NCBI GenBank assembly: GCA_027019685.1
Contig: JALUWH010000284.1
Location: 1-31,354, forward strand
DNA: 31,354 bases
DNA from: Ghiorsea sp.
GTDB taxonomy: Bacteria; Pseudomonadota; Zetaproteobacteria; Mariprofundales; Mariprofundaceae
Direction: 5' to 3'
Shown: one piece after another, positions 22,475 through 30,423 of the stretch
How the letters are laid out: each line of letters opens with the position of its first letter
Numbering within the stretch: the stretch's first letter is position 1
The notes under the pieces: model-generated
Told to the model about the DNA's origin: nothing
The model's input: only the letters and a program-made list of their open reading frames with translations
Databases searched by the model: none
Position numbers and translations under genes: made by a program

Positions 22475-24322
22475 ATGCCAGTTTATCGTTCTAGAACCAC
22501 AACAGCAGGTCGTAATATGGCAGGTGCTCGCGCACTTTGGCGTGCCACAGGCATGAAAGATGGCGATTTTGAAAAGCCTATCATTGCCGTGGTCAATTCA
22601 TTCACCCAGTTCGTGCCGGGGCATGTGCATCTTAAAGATTTGGGGCAAATGGTTGCCCGTGAAATTGAAGCTTCGGGCGGCGTAGCCAAAGAATTCAATA
22701 CCATCGCAGTCGATGATGGTATTGCCATGGGTCATGGCGGCATGCTGTATTCCTTGCCAAGCCGCGAAATCATTGCTGATTCTGTGGAATATATGGTCAA
22801 TGCCCATTGCGCTGATGCCATGGTGTGTATTTCCAACTGCGATAAAATCACACCGGGTATGCTCATGGCAGCACTTCGCCTAAATATCCCTGTGGTCTTT
22901 GTATCGGGTGGCCCTATGGAAGCGGGTAAAGTGACCATCAACAACCGTGAAAAACATTTGGATTTGGTGGATGCCATGGTCATGGCGGCTGATGATGCAG
23001 AATCCGATGAAGATGTAGCAGCGGTTGAGCGTTCTGCCTGCCCCACTTGTGGTTCATGTTCGGGTATGTTTACGGCAAACAGCATGAACTGCCTTGCCGA
23101 AGCTTTGGGGCTTGCATTGCCGGGTAATGGTTCCTTATTGGCAACACATAGCGACCGCCAAGAACTGTTCTTGCAAGCAGGACGCACCATTGTCGACATC
23201 ACCAAGCGTTATTATGAGCAAGACGATGCATCTGTGCTGCCCCGCTCTATCGCCACCTTTGAAGCCTTTGAAAATGTCATGGCATTGGATATTGCCATGG
23301 GTGGAAGCACCAACACTGTATTGCATCTGTTGGCGATAGCCCAAGAAGCAGAAGTTAATTTTACTATGAAAGACATGGATCGTTTAAGCCGCAAGATTCC
23401 TAATCTTTGCAAGGTTGCCCCTGCCGTACAACATTATCATATGGAAGATGTGCATAGAGCTGGCGGTGTGATTTCTATTCTTGCTGAACTAGACCGAGGC
23501 GGCTTGATTCATCGCAATATCCCCACCATCCACAGCAAAACTTTGGGTGATGGTTTGGATGCCAATGACATTGTGAATGAAGCGAATACAAAACCGCGTG
23601 AAATGTATCGCGCAGCTCCCGGTGGTATTCCTACTCAGGTTGCCTTTTCGCAATCTGAGCGTTGGAAATCTTTGGATACAGACCGTGAAAATGGCTGTAT
23701 TCGCAGCGTAGAGCATGCATATTCTACAGAAGGCGGGCTTGCCGTGTTGTTTGGTAATATTGCCGAGCGCGGCTGTATTGTAAAAACCGCAGGTGTGGAT
23801 GAATCCATTTGGAAGTTTGAGGGTACAGCGAGGGTGTTTGTATCCCAAGATGATGCCGTATCTGCGATTCTCAATGACAAAATTAAAGCGGGTGACATCG
23901 TGATTATCACCTATGAAGGCCCTAAAGGTGGCCCTGGCATGCAGGAAATGCTTTACCCCACCTCCTACCTCAAATCCAAAGGCATGGGCAAGGTTTGCGC
24001 CCTACTCACTGATGGTCGCTTCTCTGGCGGCACATCAGGTTTATCCATTGGTCATGCAAGCCCTGAAGCTGCAGAAGGCGGCGCGATTGGTTTGATTGAA
24101 GATGGCGATACCATCCATATTGATATTCCCAACCGCAGCATCAACCTTGCTATTTCAGATGATGACTTGGCAAGCCGCAGAGCAGCTATGGAAGCCAAGG
24201 GCAAAGATGCTTGGAAGCCTGTGGGTCGCAAACGTGAAGTATCCAAAGCACTCCAAGCTTATGCAGCCCTCACCACTTCGGCAGATAAAGGCGCAGTTCG
24301 TGATTTGGAGCAACTGAAATAA
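22475..24322 (+). CDS. ilvD: Dihydroxy-acid dehydratase
   Basis: 615 residues, full length. It dehydrates 2,3-dihydroxy-isovalerate and -methylvalerate in valine and isoleucine synthesis. Iron-sulfur ligands lie in DAMVCISNCDKITPGML and ACPTCGSCSGMFTANSMNC. Also visible are VPGHVHLKDLG, LPGNGSLLATHSDR, AMGGSTNTVLHLLAIA and TDGRFSGGTSGLSIGHASPE with a following EAAEGGAIGLI. It is clearly more GC-rich than the genes on either side, as expected of a core gene between acquired ones. An AAGGTG site precedes the ATG. Its last seven codons (RDLEQLK, stop) recur at 25034-25057. Confidence 0.97.
   Translation: MPVYRSRTTTAGRNMAGARALWRATGMKDGDFEKPIIAVVNSFTQFVPGHVHLKDLGQMVAREIEASGGVAKEFNTIAVDDGIAMGHGGMLYSLPSREIIADSVEYMVNAHCADAMVCISNCDKITPGMLMAALRLNIPVVFVSGGPMEAGKVTINNREKHLDLVDAMVMAADDAESDEDVAAVERSACPTCGSCSGMFTANSMNCLAEALGLALPGNGSLLATHSDRQELFLQAGRTIVDITKRYYEQDDASVLPRSIATFEAFENVMALDIAMGGSTNTVLHLLAIAQEAEVNFTMKDMDRLSRKIPNLCKVAPAVQHYHMEDVHRAGGVISILAELDRGGLIHRNIPTIHSKTLGDGLDANDIVNEANTKPREMYRAAPGGIPTQVAFSQSERWKSLDTDRENGCIRSVEHAYSTEGGLAVLFGNIAERGCIVKTAGVDESIWKFEGTARVFVSQDDAVSAILNDKIKAGDIVIITYEGPKGGPGMQEMLYPTSYLKSKGMGKVCALLTDGRFSGGTSGLSIGHASPEAAEGGAIGLIEDGDTIHIDIPNRSINLAISDDDLASRRAAMEAKGKDAWKPVGRKREVSKALQAYAALTTSADKGAVRDLEQLK
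24297..24322 (+). repeat. Direct repeat, copy A (3' end of ilvD)
   Basis: TTCGTGATTTGG then AGCAACTGAAATAA, the end of ilvD. It pairs with copy B at 25032-25057: 23 of 26 bases identical, with all three differences at third codon positions. The two copies flank the YefM-YoeB module. Confidence 0.8.
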
Positions 24323-24367
24323 GATTGAGTTTGCAAGGATACATGGCGACTTCGATGATGCTATGTG

Positions 24368-24396
24368 TTGACTTGTTAAAGTCTTACCATTAAAGT
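24368..24396 (+). promoter_or_regulatory. Promoter of the yefM-yoeB module
   Basis: TTGACT at 24368-24373, a 17-base spacer, then TAAAGT at 24391-24396. It lies between the ilvD stop and the antitoxin start, and the -10 borders a TGTAC inverted repeat. Confidence 0.6.
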
Positions 24397-24414
24397 GTAC
24401 GGAATTACAGTACA
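24396..24414. promoter_or_regulatory. Candidate YefM operator (TGTAC/GTACA inverted repeat)
   Basis: TGTAC at 24396-24400 and GTACA at 24410-24414 form a perfect 5-bp inverted repeat with 9 bases between. E. coli YefM-YoeB is known to bind TGTACA-core palindromes at its own promoter. The repeat touches the end of the -10, so binding would block transcription. Confidence 0.55.
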
Positions 24415-24432
24415 TATCAATGGATGGTAATC

Positions 24433-24705
24433 ATGAATAGTATCAGCGTAAATAAGTTTAGAGACAACTTGAAAAGCTTTGTAGAAGAAGTGGTTCACAA
24501 TCACTTTCCACTCAAAGTCACGCGTAGAAATGGTGATGATTTTGTTGTATTGAGTGCAGATGATTGGGAGCGTGAGCAAGAAACACTATATGTTTTACAA
24601 AATAATAGCTTAATGAAACAAATCGCAGCCTCAGCAGCTACGCATGCAAATCATAAGGGTTATCAACCGACAGATAGAGAGTTAGATGAGATCACTGGTC
24701 TTTGA
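24433..24705 (+). CDS. yefM: YefM/Phd-family antitoxin
   Basis: 90 residues from the ATG at 24433, with GGATGG six bases before; an in-frame ATG three codons earlier is less likely. MNSISVNKFRDNLKSFVEEV and FPLKVTRRNGDDFVVLSADD followed by WEREQETLYVL are typical of YefM-type Phd antitoxins: an N-terminal DNA-binding dimer and a C-terminal toxin-binding tail (about 55-90). It should neutralise the downstream YoeB-like toxin and repress its own promoter. Overlaps the toxin gene by 20 bases. Confidence 0.9.
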   Translation: MNSISVNKFRDNLKSFVEEVVHNHFPLKVTRRNGDDFVVLSADDWEREQETLYVLQNNSLMKQIAASAATHANHKGYQPTDRELDEITGL

Positions 24706-24949
24706 AGGTGATACCTGGGCTGTATATGAAGCACTTCGCTTAAAAGATAAAAAACTACACCAATCACTTTGCAAAGTATTAAAAGAAATGCTTAGAGGTG
24801 ATCCAAGCACAGGTATAGGGAAACCCGAACCCCTAAAACATAATTTATCGGGTTTATGGTCTAGGCGTATCAGTCAGAAAGACCGCGTTATTTATAAATA
24901 TGATGAAGATTATATTTATATTTTTGCTATTGGCGGTCACTATAGTTAG
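24686..24949 (+). CDS. yoeB: YoeB-family mRNA interferase toxin
   Basis: 87 residues of the RelE/YoeB fold. Aligned by eye with E. coli YoeB, the three catalytic residues are present: E48 in KPEPLKHNLSGLWSRR, R67 in SQKDRVIY and H85 in the terminal GHYS. The toxin cleaves mRNA in the ribosomal A site. It starts inside the antitoxin gene, the normal arrangement. All key residues are intact, so it is probably active when released from YefM. Confidence 0.9.
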   Translation: MRSLVFEGDTWAVYEALRLKDKKLHQSLCKVLKEMLRGDPSTGIGKPEPLKHNLSGLWSRRISQKDRVIYKYDEDYIYIFAIGGHYS

Positions 24950-25031
24950 CTATTCATCAATAGGGTAATGACTAGATTTGACAATCTATGAAGAACTGGA
25001 AAAAAGGTTATGAATCCTATAATAGGTACTA

Positions 25032-25057
25032 TTCGTGACTTGGAACAACTAAAATAA
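25032..25057 (+). repeat. Direct repeat, copy B: degenerate copy of the ilvD 3' end
   Basis: TTCGTGACTTGG then AACAACTAAAATAA, which encodes RDLEQLK and a stop, exactly like the end of ilvD. The similarity continues weakly upstream (GTIRDLEQLK against GAVRDLEQLK in ilvD). All three mismatches are silent, so this looks like the tail of a divergent ilvD allele rather than a fresh duplication. It lies 83 bases after yoeB and just before the SulP gene. An ATG at 25010 in the same frame gives only 15 residues. Confidence 0.75.
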
Positions 25058-25079
25058 TTTAACGTAAGGGAAATATTAA

Positions 25080-26717
25080 ATGCGTTTTAAACCAAAATTT
25101 TTTACATTATTGCAACAAGGAATCTCAAAACAACAAATTGTAAATGATGTTATTGCAGGAATTATTGTCGGTATTATTGCTCTTCCTTTGGCTATTGCTT
25201 TTGCTGTTGCATCTGGTGTTTCTCCTGAAAAAGGAATTATTACTGCGATTATTGCAGGTACAATTATATCAGCCCTAGGAGGTAGCAGAGTCCAAATTGG
25301 TGGCCCAACTGGCGCATTTATCATTATATTGTATGCAATTGTAGAACAATACGGAATCAATACTTTATACATATCTACAATGATGGCAGGAATTATCCTT
25401 ATCATATTTGGCTTATTTAAGTTTGGTAATTTGCTAAAGTATTTTCCGAATCCATTAATTGTTGGGTTTACAAGTGGGATAGCAGTTGTCATTTTTTCCA
25501 CACAAGTCAAAGATGCCTTAGGGTTAGATATAGAAAAATTACCATCAGGTTTTTTTGAAAAATGGGCGCTCTATTTTAATTCTATTGATTCACTTAATTA
25601 TGATGCTTTAGGCTTAACCATCATCACTATATTAATCTCACTCTACTCTAAAAAGATTACAACAAAAATTCCAGGTTCCTTTATCGCTATTATGTTGCTA
25701 ACTGTATCTGTGCAAGTATTTGATATTCAAGTGACAACTATTGAAACCTTTTTTGGTACGATTAACAATGATATACATTTTATTTTACCTGTATTTAATT
25801 TTGATGATATAAATATTTATCTCACTACGGCGATAACAATAGCACTCTTAGGAGGGGTTGAATCTTTACTTTCAGCCGTGGTTGCTGATGGGATGATTGG
25901 TGGTTCTCATCGTTCAAATACAGAGTTAATTGCACAAGGTATTGCAAATATAATAACACCCTTCTTTGGCGGTATTCCAGCAACTGGAGCCATCGCAAGA
26001 ACTGCTGCAAACATCAATAATGGTGGGCGAACACCCATCGCGGGGATAGTACACTCTTTTGTATTATTACTTATAATGTTGTTTTTTATAGATTACGCAA
26101 AACACATACCAATGGCGGTACTTTCTGGTATATTAATTGTAGTTGCCTTTAATATGAGTGAATATAAACACTTCGTTTCTATACTCAAAGGTTCACCTTA
26201 CGATTATATTATTTTACTTATAACATTTATTTTAACTGTTTTGGTAGATTTAACCGTTGCTATTGAGGCTGGCGTTATGTTATCAGCATTACTACTTATG
26301 AAAAGAATGGCGGATATACAGCATTATCAATTCGTTAAAAATGATGATGCTAATGACATTGAAAATTATGATAACCTTCCTGATGCTATATCCGTATATG
26401 AAATAGGTGGCCCTCTATTTTTTGCTTCAGCAAAACAATATGCTCAAGAACTTCAAAAATATGGAAGTTCTGCAAAAATTTTAATTATTAGAATGCGACA
26501 TGTAAGTTTTATGGATAATACAGCCCTACATAATTTTCGGGAAGTCATTGATTTATTAAAAAATAATGGCGTTATTATTTTAACATCGGGAACAAATAAT
26601 GATGTTTTTAAAAATCTGAAAGAACACAATATTGTTACTTTAATTGAAGAGAAACATATGCATAGAACATATAAAAGAGCTGTAGAAGAGGCTTTACAAC
26701 TCATAAAAAACACATAA
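25080..26717 (+). CDS. SulP-family anion transporter with STAS domain
   Basis: 545 residues. N-terminal membrane domain with about 12-14 helices (GIIALPLAIAFAVASGVSPE, then SALGGSRVQIGGPTGAFIII, then ADGMIGGSHRSNTELIAQGI and GGIPATGAIARTAANINNGG, all SulP signatures), and a C-terminal STAS domain (about 435-545, SVYEIGGPLFFASAKQYAQE). Relatives carry sulfate, bicarbonate (BicA) or other anions; substrate not resolved. It is strikingly AT-rich compared with ilvD and lies between two toxin-antitoxin modules, suggesting acquisition. AAGGGAA precedes the ATG. Confidence 0.92.
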   Translation: MRFKPKFFTLLQQGISKQQIVNDVIAGIIVGIIALPLAIAFAVASGVSPEKGIITAIIAGTIISALGGSRVQIGGPTGAFIIILYAIVEQYGINTLYISTMMAGIILIIFGLFKFGNLLKYFPNPLIVGFTSGIAVVIFSTQVKDALGLDIEKLPSGFFEKWALYFNSIDSLNYDALGLTIITILISLYSKKITTKIPGSFIAIMLLTVSVQVFDIQVTTIETFFGTINNDIHFILPVFNFDDINIYLTTAITIALLGGVESLLSAVVADGMIGGSHRSNTELIAQGIANIITPFFGGIPATGAIARTAANINNGGRTPIAGIVHSFVLLLIMLFFIDYAKHIPMAVLSGILIVVAFNMSEYKHFVSILKGSPYDYIILLITFILTVLVDLTVAIEAGVMLSALLLMKRMADIQHYQFVKNDDANDIENYDNLPDAISVYEIGGPLFFASAKQYAQELQKYGSSAKILIIRMRHVSFMDNTALHNFREVIDLLKNNGVIILTSGTNNDVFKNLKEHNIVTLIEEKHMHRTYKRAVEEALQLIKNT

Positions 26718-26788
26718 TAAACCGTAAAATAAAGGGCTCTTTCTCCAAACAATAAATAACCATATAAACACAAAAAATAACCTATCTA

Positions 26789-26818
26789 TTGACTAAAACG
26801 TGTTGTTAATCGTACTAT
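26789..26818 (+). promoter_or_regulatory. Promoter of the second toxin-antitoxin module
   Basis: TTGACT at 26789-26794, an 18-base spacer, then TACTAT at 26813-26818, about 26 bases before the antitoxin start. The 126-base gap after the SulP gene holds nothing else I can identify. Confidence 0.5.
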
Positions 26819-26843
26819 TTATCATGATATAAAGGGGTTCATC

Positions 26844-27098
26844 ATGAATACTATTACAGCCAATGAATTAAAAACACGTGGTATCACATCTTTGGAAGAA
26901 GGGTTAAGTGAGCAGCCAGAGCTTATGATTACGGTGCGTGGAAAAGAAAAGTATGTGGTGTTAAAGCTTGAACAATACTACTATTTGCGTGAAATGGAGC
27001 TTGAAGCGGCATTGCTTGAATGCAAGCAGGATGTGGCGAATGGCAAAGTCATCCAAGAAAGTGCAGAAGCGCATGTGCAGCGTGTATTTGAACAATGA
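26844..27098 (+). CDS. Phd/YefM-type antitoxin
   Basis: 84 residues: ITANELKTRGITSLEEGLSE with the PELMITVRGKEKYVVLKLEQ strand pair of prevent-host-death antitoxins, then a Glu-rich helical C-terminus that should wrap the toxin. AAAGGGG lies 7 bases before the ATG. Its stop overlaps the toxin start as ATGA. Partner of the RelE/ParE-like gene just downstream; probably a self-repressing module. Confidence 0.88.
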   Translation: MNTITANELKTRGITSLEEGLSEQPELMITVRGKEKYVVLKLEQYYYLREMELEAALLECKQDVANGKVIQESAEAHVQRVFEQ

Positions 27099-27373
27099 GC
27101 TACCAGCTCATCTTTACAGAAACCTACCTCAAACATACCAAAAAGTTTGCCAAGAAACATCCCGAACTCAAACAACAATACCTCAAAACATTACAAATAT
27201 TAGAGCTAAACCCCTACCACCCATCATTGCGGTTGCATAAGCTAAGTGGTCGTTTAGATGGCGTTTATTCCATATCTATCAATCTAAGCTATCGCATCAC
27301 CATTGAATTTTTGATTGAAGATAAACAAATCATTCCTATCAATATTGGTACACATCAAACGGTTTATCGGTAA
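27095..27373 (+). CDS. RelE/ParE-superfamily toxin
   Basis: 92 residues: YQLIFTETYLKHTKKFAKKH, then LELNPYHPSLRLHKLSGRLD, GVYSISINLSYRITIEFL and the end INIGTHQTVYR. This is the RelE/ParE fold in the subgroup near YafQ/plasmid-stabilisation toxins. Whether it cuts mRNA or targets gyrase cannot be decided from the sequence. The ATGA overlap with the antitoxin gives coupled translation. Confidence 0.88.
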   Translation: MSYQLIFTETYLKHTKKFAKKHPELKQQYLKTLQILELNPYHPSLRLHKLSGRLDGVYSISINLSYRITIEFLIEDKQIIPINIGTHQTVYR

Positions 27374-27404
27374 ACTTGGCAAAAAAATATAAAGGATATT
27401 CAAT

Positions 27405-27851
27405 ATGTTTAGCAAACTGAAAGCATTATTTACAGAAGAAAAGAAGCCAGAAAGCAAAGAACATGATATTTCATTGGCTGTAACAGCCATGATGATAGAA
27501 ATTATGCGTATTGATGGCAAACTTGATAGTGCCGAGCGCAAAGTTATATTTGATGCTATTGAAAAACGCTTTGATTTATCGCATGAAGCAGTGGAAACAT
27601 TGATTGCTGAAGCCAGTGAAGCGCAATCTAAGTCAACCGACTTGCACCAGTTTACCTCATTAATTAATCAACAGTTTAGCACTGAAGAACGCATTGATAT
27701 TCTAAAAGAGCTTTGGCAAGTTGCAATGGCTGATGGGCATATTGATCCTTATGAAGAGCAGCTTATCCGCCGTGTTGCAGGATTGATTGGCGTGTATCAC
27801 GGTGAGTTTATCCAAGCGAAAATTGATGCTAGAAATGAGAGTAGCAACTAA
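27405..27851 (+). CDS. TerB-like (tellurite-resistance TerB domain) protein
   Basis: 148 residues. The TerB-like helical domain has two acidic metal-binding-type motifs: MRIDGKLDSAERKVIFDAIE and MADGHIDPYEEQLIRRVAG. Many such small TerB-domain proteins are standalone genes of unknown function and do not confer tellurite resistance. AAAGGAT precedes the ATG. It follows the toxin gene by 31 bases and may be read from the same transcript. The downstream gap holds the REP-like repeats. Confidence 0.87.
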   Translation: MFSKLKALFTEEKKPESKEHDISLAVTAMMIEIMRIDGKLDSAERKVIFDAIEKRFDLSHEAVETLIAEASEAQSKSTDLHQFTSLINQQFSTEERIDILKELWQVAMADGHIDPYEEQLIRRVAGLIGVYHGEFIQAKIDARNESSN

Positions 27852-27895
27852 ACTAACAACTTAACTGCTGTTATTCCGACTTAGGTAGAGAAATA

Positions 27896-28056
27896 TCAAG
27901 ATGTCTCGACAGGCTCAACATGACACAGACCTCTCGACTGTGCTCAAAGTGACAGCAACTTGTCATTTCGACCGGTTAGGTGAATTGCGAAGCAAGAGAG
28001 TATCCCCTGGGGGAAGTGGAGGAATCTCAAGATGTCTCGACAGGCTCGACATGACA
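27896..28056. repeat. REP-like dispersed repeats between the TerB-like gene and icd
   Basis: A 30-base unit, TCAAGATGTCTCGACAGG then CTCRACATGACA, occurs at 27896-27925 and 28027-28056 with one difference (CAACATG/CGACATG). Between them are TGTCATTTCGACC (27961-27973) and a TCCCC/GGGGA palindrome. The TGTCATTTCGACC...TGACA pattern recurs at 31168-31224. This fits a family of small intergenic palindromic repeats. The leading ACTAACAACTTAAC at 27852-27865 also recurs at 31036-31049. Confidence 0.7.
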
Positions 28057-28086
28057 TAGGCCTCAACCACCTTTGAACAAGGCTAA

Positions 28087-30312
28087 TTATAACGTAGCAA
28101 GCACCTTATTAAATATAGCGCTTGGGCGCATCGCTGCATCCAATTTGACCGTGTCTGGCTGATAATAGCCGCCCATGTCCACAGGGCTGCCTTGCGCACC
28201 GTTTAGTTCTTGTACGATAGCAAGTTCCTGTTCGGTCAAAGCTTGTGCCAATCGTGCAAACTTCGCTTTCAAATCAGCATCTGCATCTTGCGCAGCCAAA
28301 GCTTGCGCCCAATACATAGTCAAGTAGAAATGGCTACCGCGATTGTCCAATTCGCCTACTTTACGCGATGGTGATTTGTTTTCTTTAAGGAACTTAGCGT
28401 TCGCATCATTCAAAGCTTCTGCCAACACTTCTGCTTGCTGATTGCCTGTTTTCGCTGCCAAATCTTCAAGCGATACAGCCAAAGCCAAAAACTCACCCAA
28501 AGAATCCCATCTTAAATGCCCTTCTGCTGTAAACTGTTGCACATGTTTGGGCGCAGAGCCGCCTGCACCTGTTTCAAACAAGCCACCACCTGCCAACAAT
28601 GGCACGATAGACAGCATTTTTGCGCTGGTACCTAGCTCTAAAATTGGGAATAAATCGGTTAAATAATCTCGTAACACATTGCCTGTCACCGAAATCGTAT
28701 CTTTGCCCTCTTTCACCCTTGCAAGGCTGATACGAATAGCTTCTTCAGGCGATTGAATTTGAATATCCAAATCAGAAATATCAAAATCATTCAAATAGGT
28801 TTTCACTTTCTTAATCAAGTTCGCATCGTGTGCACGATTGGGGTCTAACCAAAAAATTGCAGGGTTACCTGTCGCTTGCGCACGATTCACTGCCAATTTC
28901 ACCCAATCTTTAATCGGTGCATCTTTCGCCTGACATGCGCGCCAAATATCGCCCGCTTCCACACCATGCTTCATCAACACATTGCCTGCTGCATCGCGCA
29001 CTTCCACGCTTCCATCTGCTGGCATCTCAAATGTTTTATCGTGTGAGCCGTATTCTTCTGCCTTTTGCGCCATCAAACCTACATTAGAAACGCTACCCAT
29101 GGTTTTCGGGTCAAAAGCGCCATGCTGCTTACAAAAAGCAATGGTTTCCTGATAAATACCCGCATAACAACGGTCTGGAATCATGGCTTTCATATCATGC
29201 AGCTTGCCATCCTTGCCCCACATCTTGCCCGATGAACGAATCGCCGCAGGCATGGATGCATCAATAATGACATCACTTGGCACGTGTAAATTGGTAATCC
29301 CTTTATCCGAATCTACCATAGCAAGTTCAGGGTTGCGCTCATACACCGCCGCAATATCAGCTTCAATGGCGCTTCTTTCTGTTTCAGGAAGGCTGGCTAT
29401 CTTGGCATAAACATCGCCCAAACCATTTTTGGTGTCCACGCCAAGCTTATCAAATACATCTGCATATTTCTCAAATACATCTTTATAATATACTTCTACT
29501 GCATGCCCAAACATGATGGGGTCACTCACTTTCATCATGGTTGCTTTCAAGTGCAATGATAACAATACACCCTTTTCTTTGGCATCCTCAATTTGCGTTG
29601 CATAAAAGTCTCTTAATGCAGCCTTGCTCAGCACTGCCGCATCAATCACTTCGCCCGATTGCACATCTAAAGCACCTTTAAGCACGGTTTCACTGCCGTC
29701 TTCAGTGACTAAAACAATGCTCAATGTATCCGATTTATCCATGATAACCGATTGCTCAGAACCATAAAAATCACCATCGTTCATGTGAGATACATGCGTT
29801 TTTGAATCCGCAAACCATTCACCCATGCGATGTGGGTTATCTTTGGCATATTGTTTCACAGCAGCCGCTACTCGGCGGTCAGAGTTACCCTCCCTAAGCA
29901 CAGGGTTCACCGCAGAACCAAGCACTTTGGCATAGCGCGCTTTGATGGCTTGCTCTTCATCAGAATTTGCTTCTTCTGGAAAGTTGGGTACGGCATAACC
30001 ATTCGCTTGTAACTCGGCAATCGCAGCATGCAACTGCGGCACAGATGCACTGATATTCGGTAGTTTAATGATATTGGCTTCGGGCATTTTCGCCAAAGCA
30101 CCAAGCTCCGCCAAGGCATCAGCTTGTTGTTGCCCGTCTTTTAAATAGTCAGGGAAGTGCGATAAAATACGCGCTGCAAGCGATATGTCTCTGCTCTGCA
30201 CATCTACATCCGCTGCGGCACAAAACTTCTGCACAATCGGCAGCAATGAATACGTTGCTAGCATGGGTGCTTCATCCGTTTTGGTATAAATAATGGTATG
30301 TTTTGTGCTCAT
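28087..30312 (-). CDS. icd: NADP-dependent isocitrate dehydrogenase, monomeric type
   Basis: 741 residues from the ATG at 30312, which has AAGGAC six bases before it; the frame runs on to 30372 but MSTKHTIIYTKTDEAPMLAT is the family start. Monomeric IDH signatures include REGNSDRRVAAAVKQYAKDN, IMFGHAVEVYYKDVF, then NPAIFWLDPNRAHDANLIKK and LDNRGSHFYLTMYWAQALA. It makes 2-oxoglutarate and NADPH in the TCA cycle. Monotranscribed, divergent from the PD-(D/E)XK candidate; the 3' side faces the repeat cluster. Confidence 0.97.
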   Translation of the reverse strand: MSTKHTIIYTKTDEAPMLATYSLLPIVQKFCAAADVDVQSRDISLAARILSHFPDYLKDGQQQADALAELGALAKMPEANIIKLPNISASVPQLHAAIAELQANGYAVPNFPEEANSDEEQAIKARYAKVLGSAVNPVLREGNSDRRVAAAVKQYAKDNPHRMGEWFADSKTHVSHMNDGDFYGSEQSVIMDKSDTLSIVLVTEDGSETVLKGALDVQSGEVIDAAVLSKAALRDFYATQIEDAKEKGVLLSLHLKATMMKVSDPIMFGHAVEVYYKDVFEKYADVFDKLGVDTKNGLGDVYAKIASLPETERSAIEADIAAVYERNPELAMVDSDKGITNLHVPSDVIIDASMPAAIRSSGKMWGKDGKLHDMKAMIPDRCYAGIYQETIAFCKQHGAFDPKTMGSVSNVGLMAQKAEEYGSHDKTFEMPADGSVEVRDAAGNVLMKHGVEAGDIWRACQAKDAPIKDWVKLAVNRAQATGNPAIFWLDPNRAHDANLIKKVKTYLNDFDISDLDIQIQSPEEAIRISLARVKEGKDTISVTGNVLRDYLTDLFPILELGTSAKMLSIVPLLAGGGLFETGAGGSAPKHVQQFTAEGHLRWDSLGEFLALAVSLEDLAAKTGNQQAEVLAEALNDANAKFLKENKSPSRKVGELDNRGSHFYLTMYWAQALAAQDADADLKAKFARLAQALTEQELAIVQELNGAQGSPVDMGGYYQPDTVKLDAAMRPSAIFNKVLATL

Positions 30313-30373
30313 GAATATGTCCTTATGTGAAAAGAGTGGCGGGACTTTACCAGTACAGGCTTTTATTGCCACA

Positions 30374-30402
30374 TTGACATAAACATAGTTTTACTCTGTT
30401 AT
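30374..30402 (+). promoter_or_regulatory. Promoter of the nuclease-like gene
   Basis: TTGACA at 30374-30379, a 17-base spacer and TGTTAT at 30397-30402. The overlapping TGTTATACC (30397-30405) is an alternative extended -10, but with a 20-base spacer. The ATG follows at 30424. It lies in the divergent gap with icd. Confidence 0.5.
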
Positions 30403-30423
30403 ACCTTAGATAAAGAGGTGAAC

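Noticed and set aside
23489..23848. 119-residue and neighbouring open frames antisense to ilvD
   Set aside because: Long shadows are common opposite GC-richer genes; ilvD is fully conserved here and the antisense proteins show no motif.
25010..25057. 15-codon frame ending RDLEQLK before the SulP gene, as a small gene or leader peptide
   Set aside because: Its second half is the ilvD tail with silent differences only, so a remnant of an ilvD allele explains it better than a new peptide.
27405..27851. Tellurite-resistance (ter) locus
   Set aside because: Only a single TerB-domain protein; no TerA, TerC, TerD or TerE-like gene nearby.
27852..28086. CRISPR array in the repeat block
   Set aside because: Only two copies of the unit, about 130 bases apart, with repeat-like rather than unique sequence between them, and no cas gene nearby.
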